Below, in pieces: positions 49,740-62,365 of a stretch of DNA of 64,000 bases. Location of the stretch: positions 16,387,501 through 16,451,500 of the forward strand of contig NC_053413.1 of the NCBI RefSeq assembly GCF_016859285.1, given 5' to 3'. Both the position numbers and the translations under genes were made by a program. How positions within the stretch are numbered: position 1 is the first letter of the stretch; each line of letters begins with the position of its first letter. This DNA is from Xiphias gladius. Lineage: Eukaryota > Chordata > Actinopteri > Istiophoriformes > Xiphiidae. A model generated the notes under the pieces. The model ran no database searches, was not told the DNA's origin, and saw only the letters and a list, made by a program, of their open reading frames with translations.

Positions 49740-52700
49740 TAACATGCTGTGATGGGGAATTACTGTACTATGCAAGATGGCGTGAGAGGTGAAACACAGG
49801 CCAGAAAAGGAAAAACAAAAAATTTAAAACATTAACATTAACCTAAGCCACAACTTTGACAAATTTTCACAGTTTCCGAGGAGACGTATAAATTAATTAA
49901 AAATAGAACTTGTGTGAAGATGGGGCATCCCATAATCACCACATGGATCCTAGTGGCAGCATTAAACTTGAATGGACATGTTTCCAGTGACCTGAAACAG
50001 CATCAACATGCAGTATAAGACCGTTGAAGTAACAACAAAAAACAAACAAAGCTAAAAAATTATGGCAAAAAGTAGAGAAAAAGATATTCTTCCAAAAATG
50101 TAATATAATATACTCATGTAGAGGAAATACAACAATCCTACTTATTAAAAAAAAAAAACATGGCTCTTTGTAGTGATCCAAAATGTAACTCAAATGTCAT
50201 CTGTCAGACACAGCATCAGTGGACAAACTGCCCTCTGGCCTCTGAGAGGAAAACCCTTCCTCCCAACAGTCTTTTTCAGCGGCCCATTGTTTACTCTTCA
50301 GCCAGTTAACTCGTTTTCTTTGAGTCGTCCTTTCTCCATTTTCATGCTTGGTTGCACTGGAAAGAGCATTCAAAAATCAAACTCAGGGGTGAAGAAAATC
50401 AAGGATGAGAGTCTATGGAGCACACAAAAAAGGGAAAAAGAATGTAAGATTACAAACAAACTGAGTTAGTAGAATTTGATCTGTAGACACCAAAAGAGAG
50501 AATTAGTAAAAGAAAAGGTCAGAGAGGAGGGGGTGACAGTTCTTAGTGCGTTGGTTAATAGTTTAAAATATAAACCTGTGGCAATTATTGCCTTTTTAAA
50601 CTTCTCTCCACTGTTTTCACCTTGACTTTGGAAGCAATTAACAAACCCAAAGAAAAAGGGGAAACGTTACACTCATGGCATTACCGACGGCTTGGAAAAA
50701 ATTCATGTAATATCAGCGGTTCATTCGTGTATTTCTGCGAGGTGTGCAGGTGTGAGGTCCTCTCCGTCTGGTGAGAGGCATCCAGATGGTGTTTGTGTGT
50801 GATGGCGAACAGCAGCGATACAGCGGTGGTTCCTTTCACAGATCAGCACTCATATCTCTGTTTCATCTCCAGGCTCTCTGCTCACATAAACATCCCCAGT
50901 CCAGGGGCCTCTGATGTTTCTGCCATTGTGTTTACAGTGAGAAGTCAGGCAAATACGTGAACTTTAAGACAAAGAGAACGAGGATGAACAATGGACGGAG
51001 GGGCTAAGAGCTTGAATTAGTTGTGGTAACAAATCATACTTGTATTAAAATGCAAGGAGGAGATTTTTTGGATATAGCATTTAGAAATTTATCAAAACAA
51101 AGAATATGTTAGTAGGTAAAGTGGTGAAATGTTCTTTTTTTTTTAACCAAACATTTAAAGACATGAGAGTCAATCTTCTTCCACTGCACATTAGAATTAT
51201 GTCCCTCTATATTATATCCTCAGATCTTCCAATTGGATTAAACAAAACTGTGGAGGTTTTCAGACACACACTGCACCCTTTGGTCTGTACACCATCCTCT
51301 ACACACAGTAGGAAACAAGTTCAATTACACTGATTCAGCATGGACATGGGCGGACTCAGAAAAAAGAAAGCACGTTTCAGCGCTCAGCGCCTGTGGCAAC
51401 CAAAATGAAGAGTTCAGGAAAAGTGGAATGTAACACACATCGGCACACACACACATATGCTCACTTACAGTTCTTACTTTTTCTGCCAAAGTCTTAAATT
51501 GTCTTTGCAATAAAGCAAATGAGATGTAGCATTCACTTTTGAAAATGGAGCTTTGTCTGAAAATAACTTCACAAAAAATAATCATGCACATTTCCAATCA
51601 AACCAAACCCCATGCAATGCTATGACTCCAACATCAAAGCGCCCTCAAAGCGACTGTCTCCCCCTGCTCCTTTTAAACTGCCTGTTTTTCAAATGTAGAA
51701 AGAAGAAAAATCCCCTGAACTTCAAAGAGGGAGACAGAGAAAGTAATTTAGCCTTATCTTAATTGAGCTGCAATTTTAATAATGATCTTACACATTGGGA
51801 CCGAGGAGGAGAGAATTAGCTGCAGGCCGCAGGACAAGAGGCTGGCTTCCCTGCTCTGTGCTCCACTGCTCTACTCTGGTTGTCTACTCTCAGCTCCAGA
51901 CACGTCATTGGCCAGTGATTTATGATGACCTAATGTTTTGTTTACTTCATGCTCATAACAGGAGGGGGGATTGCATAGGGCATGCTGTATGGGGAAACAT
52001 GAAAGGGCTGGGACTGCTTGCAGGGCTGCAGTCCCCGGCAGTTCACTGAAATAAACAGCTTTGTGCTTCAACCACCTGGCACAGCACCTCCTTCAAATTG
52101 AGGGCCATGGCTGCCGGCCACTCCGAAGTTTACAAAAATTCCCAGGCTGTGTTTCATTGGCTGTCATAAGGCAACCATCAATCTTCAATGTGGAGGTTAC
52201 ACACTTGATTTAAACTCTGGAAAAACACATTGACCCCTCTGTTCATGCACTTTCTCAATAATTGACTTGCCTTTGCCATATGAGAGGACAAACATATGGG
52301 GTCTGACAACTGCTTGACAGATAGGTCAAGAGTCCAGTAAGTCAGTCCACTTTTATTTGTCTTGTATGCAGCTTCTGTTGGTGCTTTTCTGGTATTTAGT
52401 GAAGCAATTGAGAGGGACCCCAATAGTCCTGGTTGCATACAGGAAAACCTGTTACTGCTCAGGAAAATAAACACAAAAGTAGCTTGTGTGAGTGATTTCA
52501 ATGATAAGATAATGCAAGGGTGTCATGGCAGTTTCCTTCATTGGTAAGGAGTGTATGACTATTACAAAATTTGCAAAGGTTTCATGTGTACAGATGCTTA
52601 GACCTTGTGTTTCTTCCACAAACCTCACCCTTTATATCTTATCTGGGCATAGTGACTCAAATGTCTTTTCTCTGAAACTAATGAGCAATATTTGTGGTGT

Positions 52701-55700
52701 GATGCATGTTAGTGGACAGAAAGGGCAGGGAGACTGAGGGAACCAGAGGCCACCTCAGCCAATATCTCCACCCGCTGTGGGAGTATACACAGGTTTCTCC
52801 TTTCTGATGCAGGCAATAAAAAGGTGATGGCACCACATGTCTTCTTCCAATTTCTTTACAGTTGACAGCTCACCATAAAATCTTTGAATAGCAGCCTCAA
52901 ATTTACTTTTTCAAAGCAATAATGTAACAAATTAGTTTTGTGTGGTTTGAGTGTTTTAATCTCAAATGTGTCCAGTATCTTGGAAAAGAGTTTGTGATTT
53001 GAATCCCACTTCCCCAGTCCCCTTACAGATTTAGTCAATCTTACTCTGCCCACAAGCACTCAGTCATTTGTTTTTATGTTGACTAATATTTCTGCCATGC
53101 TGGAGCTGACCTAGAATGGGTCCGAAGTCAATGTTTTCATGACAAACAGTCCTTCTACGTGCATTACACTGCTAAATTTAAAAGTAGGTTACATTTCATT
53201 TGGATAGTCCTAGAGTGATATTAAAAAGTATGCAGATATTAACAGACTGGTTAATTTAAATTAAGGGTTGGGATTATGGTTATAATTTTGTAAAGGTTAG
53301 GGTCAGGTGTATGGATTATGGTCACATAATATGCCGCAAATATGGCAACATGGATGGTAAAAGGTTTAGGTCTAACTTATTTTATGTAGTCTAATATCAA
53401 AGAAAACTTTTAAAAAAAATAATCAAATTTGTTTTGACAACATCCACTGTTTTCAGCACACGTCAAGACTTACTATAATGCATTCTATAAATCAAATGAG
53501 TTAAAAAAAAATCCAGAGATAAGTGAGAGATATACTAATATGGCAATTACATCAACAAATTGCCTTTGGCCAAATCTCACCAATCTTGTAAACTTCAGCT
53601 GTTTAATTTGATGTGTTTCTGTTGTTTATAACACTGCCCAGAGGCCATGCCTACAACTCCCAGAGATGGAGATGTCAATAGTGTAAATATTTTTCTCCTT
53701 CCCTGTCTGGCCATTCAAAATCCAATTTGAAAACCCCATCAGATAGGCATTTCCTCCTTCTGCACCAGCAACCAGAGCAGGCGACTGCTACATTCTTATC
53801 TTATCAGTAGCAACAATCTTGCATCTCGTCGTGCCCAAACAGGGAGAAACAGAATCATAATAAAAGTGGTATTTTAGCTCCCACTTCTGCCACAAATAAT
53901 GCACACATTGAAACTAATATGCAGCTTCTTCAGTCATCGACTCAGATTGGATATTGGTTTCTTGGCAAGCGAAAGAGCATAAAGGAAAAACCCTCTTCTT
54001 GCTCTTAATACTCCCCCAGCTTCCCTTTCTTTTTCTTCTCTCCTGGCATGGTGACATGCATGATAAGAGCAGTGAAGCAAACTCTGAGCTCTGTCTGGGT
54101 CTGTACAGGAAGCACAAGGGAATCAGTGGCGTTGTCCATCAACGACAGCTCTGCTGCCGTCAGAGCCTAGAACAATAGCCACAGACTCCTCTGGCATTGG
54201 GAAAACTTAGTCAGCCTGCAATCTCACTAAAACTGACAGAGGAGATAAAGTTAATAGGAAAATTAGAGAAAGTAATCCAAAAATTACACTTACTCACATG
54301 CACGTGGACACGCAGGCAGATTTAAAATCACCTCTAATGTTTCTGTATTTTAAAAATAATGAATATCTCAATCAAGATTACAAGCCTCTAAGATGGGAGT
54401 CATGAAAGTGGGTTGGAAAGTCCACTCACTGAGTCAAGCTACAATTAACCCTTTAATACCTGGGGGCCTTTGGATGAACACTGAGAAAACATCAATAAAT
54501 TCTACAGCAATTTCCCAGAATTTAGAACTCACAAATATATCACCATACTTTGTATGAAAAAGACAGCAGATGTACGGCTTAAAATTTGTAGTCATTTTTC
54601 ATAGCTGGTGACTAACAGCTAAAATAACAACTGTTGGCAATAGATTTTATTAGCTTTACTTAGCTAGCCAATTTAGCTAATTTTAGCTCCACAATTATAT
54701 GCGCTGTCTGCCACTGAATTTTCTAGAATCTAGATTTAGACTAAAGCTAAAGCTGTATGATATGTCCCGGCCAAAAACTTGGCATCCTCAGCGGCTTATG
54801 ATCTATAACGTTAAACAAAAACACCGTTGTTCTTGTATTGCAGTGTAGACCTAGTACTATAAAAAAAATATGTAAGACTGTTATTTCCTTCTAACTCCTG
54901 TGTGCTGTTAAGATGGCATACTTTTAATAAATTTGTATTGTTTGCTGTGGTGTAAACTTCCCCGTATCCAGTGGGCCAGACAGAGCCGCTAATGTCAGCC
55001 CAAATTTTGGTAGCATTTAGGACCAGCTTTAAACATAGAGTGGAAATACTACACAGTGGATGTGCTAGCCATTAATGTTTTGTTTTTTTTAATATAACAG
55101 CAAAATAATGTTATCGTTATGACATGTTAATTTAATGTAGTTAGTTAATGATGTGTTCCTTGGCCTTGGAAGTAACTTATTACCTACTACCATATATATT
55201 ACGTTAGTTAGCCAGACATGCTAACATTTGTAGCTTAGGTTACAGCAGATAAACACACTGTTTTGCTTTTTATTTTTTTTGAAGATAACTTTTTTTTTCT
55301 TTAGATACCCAGTATTTCTCTTATTAGAGCTCCATGCACATTGTTCAGTATGTGGAGAAACCCAAACTTGGACAGGCCTGCTTGCGTCTATGGCTACAGT
55401 TGCTACGCAATGATGAATCCACGGACAATCACTGTTCAGGGGAAAGGTAAATTCCCACATTGAGAAGATATTGAGAAGATATAGAAAGAACGTTTTAAGT
55501 GTCAAATACACATCTTGGTTAGAAAGCAGTGACATTCCTACCGTGGCTTTCTTTACACAGCGGGAAACCTAACCCAATTGGTTGAAAAGTAAAGGCTAGA
55601 TATACCATGAAAACAATCAATCACTGACAACATAAATACATTCCAGCCTCACGTTGCACATACTGCGGATGAAATATAATCAATAATGCAGTAACTACTG

Positions 55701-58700
55701 TAAATAATGGACCTCTGCGCAGCTGTAATGATGATAGATCTAATTGCTTCTGTGCAGAAACGTGATCGGGCTTCTGAAACTTGAAAAGGGGGAAACATTG
55801 GTTACTGATGACTAAAATCCCCCAAAATATTTTTTACAGTGATGGAAAGTATGGAAAATACAAAACCATCTATATACCCCTCTTACACACACACACAAGC
55901 CATCTGTCCTGGACAGGACACAGCGAGTGCATCCTTCAGCGCACACTTACTGGAGGGGAAGTCGGGCCTTGAGGCTGTTATATGACATCAGCACAGCAAA
56001 AGCGACACCATTTATCACCGACCACTGAACATGGAGACATTCATAACATCCTGACAGGAAAATCTTGTGGAAAATAATCACTTGGGCTTTGATAACAACT
56101 TGGCTCCTTCTGTTGCTCCTCCTTTGGACACTGTCCTGTTCTGGTTTTCTTATTTTTCATCTGCAACTTTTATTAATTTATCATGCATTAAATCAGCAAT
56201 CGTATTAATCAATGGTTTAATGGTTTTAAATTTTTAAAAAAGTAAGATCTACACCTGAAATCAATGTTTTTCCTCTGATTTGGGGTACTTGCTATTTAAT
56301 GATACTTTTAAGTTACTGAAAAAACCTATCTGTCAGATTGGGCTGGTCAGGACAAAAAGTCATTATGCACTTTATTTAAAGGTAATCATATACTATCATC
56401 CATGGAAAGACATTTATCAGTGTGATATCCATATTATGGCAAACTCACAAAAGAAGAAAGAGGAGATGACCAACATCTTTCCAGAACACACTCATTCAGG
56501 TCCAAAGGTTAGTCAGCCCTTTCCCGTTTAAGCAAAGCACTGAGTCTGTAGCAGTTCTTTGTAAACGACCTGCTCTCACTTTAGGTCTCGCTTTTGTGAG
56601 AGTGGAGCTTTTGTCATATGTCAGAGGAGCATGGACAGCAGCCAAGCCTGTCCGTGGGTCTTCCTATTTTGACACCCTCAAGCACCTGCCCTCACTGAAG
56701 CATGGCAGGGAACGTCACAGAGAGAACAATAGAGAAAGGGCCTCTTTCCAGCCACTCCTTGCCGGCTGATCCAGCACTGACTGTCTGTCAGTCAGATTCA
56801 TTAAAGGTCACTGTAGCTTGCTACCCCCCCAACCCTCAGGAGGACACGCCCTAATGGACTCTGCCAGTTTTACATTCACTTTTTCCTTTCCACCATCTCT
56901 CCTTTCCCCCTCAGAGGTCACAAGAGGGGGATATCCCAGAAGGAAATGCCTTTGCTCTGAAGGAGGTGCCTTTGCTCTCTGTATCTTTTTTTCTCCCCCA
57001 TTTCTTTTACCGTAGTCCTGGGTGTTATCGCACTTATGTAATGGAGTGCGGGGTGCTGATAACAAGATGTCAGAAGAAAATACATCCATCCTGAACTACA
57101 TAACTCCTCTTTTGGTTTTTCTTTTCTTGGTAAAAACACATTTACTCAAATTAGGTTAGTGAAAGACAGATAGTAAAGAGTTTATTATGTTACAGTGAGA
57201 CTTTTTGACATCTGAAAATGGAGAAACTCTGCTTGTGCATCCCACTGATACGTGTTATCAATGGAGTTGTTGTAAATATTTAAAAAACATTGTTGCTGTC
57301 AACTATTTGTGTTATTATTGAACTTTATCAGTCAAAATAGGCAGAAATATCAGCTGGACTGTTGTTGTGCAGTTAATTTGATAAAATCCATTATTATTGT
57401 TACCTATCCAGATGTGTTGCTTTATATAGTAGTACTTAGTCAAATTTCATACTTCTCTTTCCACTTGTTGTTTTACCATTGTTAGGGTATAATTTAGAAA
57501 AAACAAAAGTATTTATCCTCTTTATATATATATCCTCTTTGCGCTTGTTTGTTTTGAATCTGTTTACATGACATGTGTATCACTATGGGTGCGTCTCTAC
57601 ACTTAAATGCCTCACTTCAAACAGTAAACCTGTAATTCAAGTCAGATGATAATTCAGATTAAGTTACATTTAAGGTGATGATGGGTTCATTCAGGGTGGT
57701 AAATGACGGCTGGCAGTAACCCTTTGTCAAAGCAAAAATTCCCTCACTTCTTTACTTACTAATTAGTATCCAAAGGTGAACATTTGTGGAATGGCGTTCA
57801 GACTGTTTTTACTTTAAATCAAACTGCCATTCAAAAAAGGTGCCTGAAATAACCCCACACATTTACAACTATAAATGGATGGCCGCCTTACCTTAGTTAC
57901 CTGGAATCATCTCTCATGTCCTTTAGACCACACTGAAGAGAGAACGTGAGCAGCAAAGAGAAATGCTGCACCTCAGCAGAGGCTTGCACACTAGCAAGCA
58001 TGCACACTCAAGCACGGGTGTGTTCAGCCATATCAGCCCTAGCATTCCAACCCCTAGCTTTGGGTGCAAGAAATGATTTAGGTCTCTTCCTCTTGATAAA
58101 TGGGTACCTTCACTGTAGTAAACTGAGGGAGTGCAGGGAGGGAAGTATGAGGCACCTGAAGCAGTGAAACTAAGGAGACAGGTCATTGTGGTGATACTTC
58201 ATAGAGCACCTCGTTCATCTCTGGCATTGTGAAGACAGATAAATGCCTTTTTTTATGGCAACTCCATCATCAAGTGCAGGAGATAGGGTGCTGCTGCCAT
58301 GGTGATGTCGACTCACCCCTATTGCTGCACCACACAGACCTGAAGTATATGGAGTTATGTTTGAATGCCTGCCCTCCGTATCCGTCAAGACCAGATATGA
58401 AAGGGCTTTGTGTGATAAAAAATATCACCTTTTTGGCTGTAATGGAATGTTACCCTGTGTGCGACAGATGAAACATGTAAATAAACACATTCAACAAAAA
58501 GCGCAAATGTGCATAAGTAATCAGGCATCAAATAACAATGAATTATTCAGAAAAAGAATTAAGATTGAATTACATTCCTCATTATAAAAAACTATATATA
58601 TCACACAAGGGGAGAGCGAAAAAACTCCCAGTTGTGGAAAGTAAGAATATGACAACCTATAAAAAGCATGCTACACAATTTGTAGACTTGCAAAACCTTG

Positions 58701-61700
58701 AGAACAAAAAGTGCAGCCACATAGTAAATGTCCCTAGAGGATGTCTAGAGGATTACACATCCAATGAAGGTGGAATAAATGGCTAACCTCAGCAGCTATC
58801 TTATTTTCCCTGTTTAACAGCTGAATCACATCAATACCCCCCCACCCCCGACAAGGACAGTAGAGGATGTGAAGGGAAAAGTAACTCCTCCAATGATCTA
58901 CTAATGGCCCCAGGCAAGCTTCAACCACAAGGCTGTCCATCATCAAGCTACAGTTCCTGCCTCTGGGTTAATAGTGAACGTGCAGATAATGTCCGTCAGT
59001 TTGTCTGCTGCTGTGACAGCTTTACTGGGCCTGTTTGGTTCTAGCTTTTGCTGGCACCTTCAGAAATTTGGGGATTTAGAATATGTCTTTGTCTAGCCCA
59101 TGTTTTTAAGAGGTATAATGTTAAAAATAAAGTTAAGAGCAAAACAATAAAAAAATAAAATGGTATTTTTTTCTTGTAATTTCAGAAGATGCAAAATAGA
59201 AATGTGGGTAAAAAAGGGCTGTGTTATTTTATCATTAAATCTAACCGATACAAAAATTCCACTCAACACAGATGTTTGCATTTTTCAGTTTTTTCTTCTT
59301 CTTCCAGATCAGATTGCTTTTGAACTTGCTGGTGTACAAGAAGTTGAAGAAAAGGGAGCCCATAAGCTCGAATAAATATATGCTATGTGAAAATAATATG
59401 AAGAAGTTTGCTCAAGATGCCAAGATAATGTCAAGATAAACTACTTTAACAGGTAAAATCATAAATGTCCCAATAAATTAGCTCATAAATACGTACCATA
59501 TCAAAACACATTCAATCAGCTCATCTGAGGATACTGAAGCCATTTTATTGCTGATACACAGGCTGAATATTTTATCTCTGAACAGATATAATCATTATGT
59601 CCTGATATTTTAGCTCTTCTTGTTTTTAGATGTAAACACAATCTCAAAACATTTTAAGAAGAACTTTGTGATAACAAAACAGCAGAAAACCTGGAACAAA
59701 TAAATAAATTGCACAAATTTGAAAGTAGCTGAGCAAAACAGAGCTCATACGAAACCTTTGAGTAGAGTCGTAAACCATGTGAGCAAAGGAGATGATAGCA
59801 GGTCGCCTGCCTCATCAATGGCAGCTGTCTGCCTTGGCTCGTGGTTCCCTTCTCTGGGTCAGAGGTCATCCAGCTGTGCCCCCCCCCTCGTCCCCACCCC
59901 TCCCTCTTCTTCTCCCCTTGACGCAGCAGATGTGGTCGGACCACCATGGCGAGGGCCTGACCACATCTGGCTCTGATTACAGCCAGACAATCCAGCTTTA
60001 TCAGCTCCATCCACTTTGCTGAGCTCTGCTACAGTCATTCTCCCAGAGGTGATGTGTGACACATTCTCAACTCACCAATACCGGCTTTACAGGGTGATTT
60101 ATACAGTATTTAAGTAACCAAAACTGGGTTATGTGCTTTTGAAGTTCTATTTTAGTTTGAATATAACACATGCATATAATATATGACTTATAAAACTTAT
60201 AAATGACTACAACTAACTACAGTTTTCTTATCTACCTGTGTAATAAACATTTATGTTCTCTTGCCCCTTATTGTCTCTAACCTTCCTCTTCAAGGAAAAG
60301 TGATAATTCTCTGCTTGTCAAACAAAACTAATTACAAATAACTTAATGATATACTTCTGCCTCTGAAGACTGCTGAACCTCCATCAGTTTTCTGACTGTT
60401 AGTGAGTCTGTGTTGAAGTATTTGCCTGCACTTGAACATGTCAGTTCAATCAACAAATCACGTGATAGTGCTTTCACAATGTGCAATGCATTTTGCTCCT
60501 CACTTGTCTGCATACATACCACCTTTATTCTGATCAGTCATGTGATCTGGATGAGAAATATGTCACACTTGCAGATAGCAATCCCAACATCCATAAACAA
60601 GGGAGTTTGAGAAAGGATTGTATTGCATACAGGGATCACTGCCTGCAGTTTATTTTCCCAGGGTGCCTTTCCCATCATTCCCCACCCTTTTGCCAATGAA
60701 ATCTCCACAGCTCTTAGTTCCTGTGGTTACACTGGGATATCTCAAATCACTTCAAACAAACAGTTGACAGATGAGATGGAATTCCACAAATACGAAAATA
60801 TGAACCTGAAATCGAGTCTACCAGGAAAATTCATGAATACTAAGTGGGGGGAGGCAGGGAGGTTAATGCTTGTTTTAACCATTATGTTACTGCTCCATTG
60901 CAGCAACAGTAGTGCTTGTCATCTCCTACATCCAAAGTGCTTCATAAAGTCTTAGCCTGCTTGCTTGATTTTTAACACGTGTATCTACACTTCATGCCAT
61001 GTCACATTAATGCCATGTCCTCTGTGGCCTGCTGTCCTCATCATATCCAAGGTTACCAGGAGAAGTTGATGGGGTGGTTATCACAACCCTTTAAACCCTC
61101 TCCTATCCTCATATCCTTCCAACCATCATCACCCACTTTATCCCCACTCAACCCTAACAGCAGCCGAGAGCTGGGCCACTCTCTGCATGCTTCCACATGT
61201 CAGGGGTCCCTATGCAGTCCAGTCGCAGGGACACAGGCATGTGCGCTAAACCTGTCACCGCCTTCTACTACTGCCAGTGCTGGAGGTTATCTTCCACACA
61301 GAAGTCCCAACTGGCCGGCTGTGGCTGTTTGATCTTTAATACTATGAATGACTTTTGTTTCCCCCACTTCTAACTGTCTTTGAACTGAGATTTGCGAAGG
61401 GTCCGGCAGGTATCTTTATTCATGACCCAAAAGCATCCATCATTTTAAAGGTTAATGTTTGATGCACTTTGAAAAAATCCTGCACGTACAACCAACAAAA
61501 ATTATTGGTTGCAGTGTAACTCTATTTCTTGTCATGCTAGTAGGCCAGACTGCTGTTGAGACTCTGGGTTTATGGATCCTATCAGCAACAGGAGGAAATG
61601 GGTGAAGTTTGTTGTTCTTGAATGGTGAGAACAAAATAAACAGAATGCTAATTAGAGAAGTTCAGTTGTAAATGGCCCCCCACTGATGTTGAAAACTATC

Positions 61701-61845
61701 AATCAATGAGGAAAGAGCTTCAACTCTTTATTACCGGTTAGGTGATAATAGCCCAAAAGGCACTTCAAATTTGGTGTAGTAACTTGCATACAAGTTTCCT
61801 TTTCAGATTTTTTTTTCAACTTCACAGAAAAGTAGGTGCATGACA
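49740..61845. other. Intergenic (or very large intron) DNA, no exon recognised
   Basis: AT-rich sequence with short, composition-driven open frames only. I looked on the minus strand for the last exons of gmds, the FOXC1 neighbour in mammals, and did not see them; small exons could be missed. Blocks with regulatory appearance lie at about 51,760-52,050, 56,560-56,830 and 59,760-60,050. Confidence 0.5.
59927..59987. promoter_or_regulatory. Pair of inverted repeats with RUNX-like cores
   Basis: CAGATGTGGTC (59,927-59,937) and GACCACATCTG (59,959-59,969) are perfect 11-base inverted copies 21 bases apart, each holding the RUNX core TGTGGT. TCTGGCT (59,966-59,972) and AGCCAGA (59,981-59,987) form a second perfect 7-base stem overlapping it. 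Function is inferred from the motifs. Confidence 0.3.
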
Positions 61846-61850
61846 TCACC

Positions 61851-62365
61851 TACCAGCACCTCTAAAGCTCACTAATTAACACGTTATATTTTTTTTGCTT
61901 AATCTGTGCAAAACCAAAGTGTAAAAATGACAATTTGCATTTTTACTGCGGGTACTGCGTCAAACTAATTCTTGGCTGGGAGCAGTAACTTCCAGGAGGT
62001 TCTGCTAGTGTCCTGGCCACTGGTTCCGGCAAAGAAATAGCCTAAAACATTACCCCTCATAAAACCACAATGTGTTGTTTTCACACTTTGGTTTTTCTGT
62101 GCATTAAACAACTGAGATATAATGTAACTAGTGAGCTTTAGAGGTGCTGGTATGTGGATTTTGTTACCTTTTGGAAAGAGCCAGGCTAGCTGTGTCCCCC
62201 TGTTTACAGTGTTTATGTTAAACTAAGCTTAGCTAAGTTAACCTGCCGCTGGCTGTAGCTTTATATTTACCATACAGTTCTGATGGTTGTATTGATCTTC
62301 TCATTTAACTCTGCACCAGAAAGCAAATAGGTGCATTTTACAAAATGTTGACCTCTCCCTTAAAA
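61851..62365. mobile_element. Fold-back/MITE-like teleost repeat
   Basis: TACCAGCACCTCTAAAGCTC at 61,851 is the inverse of GAGCTTTAGAGGTGCTGGTA near 62,133-62,152. The inverted similarity extends about 80 bases inward on each side (CACTTTGGTTTT, TGTGCA and TTAA blocks). The right part (62,160-62,365, with AGCCAGGCTAGCTGTGTCCC and AAGCTTAGCTAAG) matches, from memory, a family common in percomorph genomes. There is no open frame. Outer borders are approximate. Confidence 0.6.
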
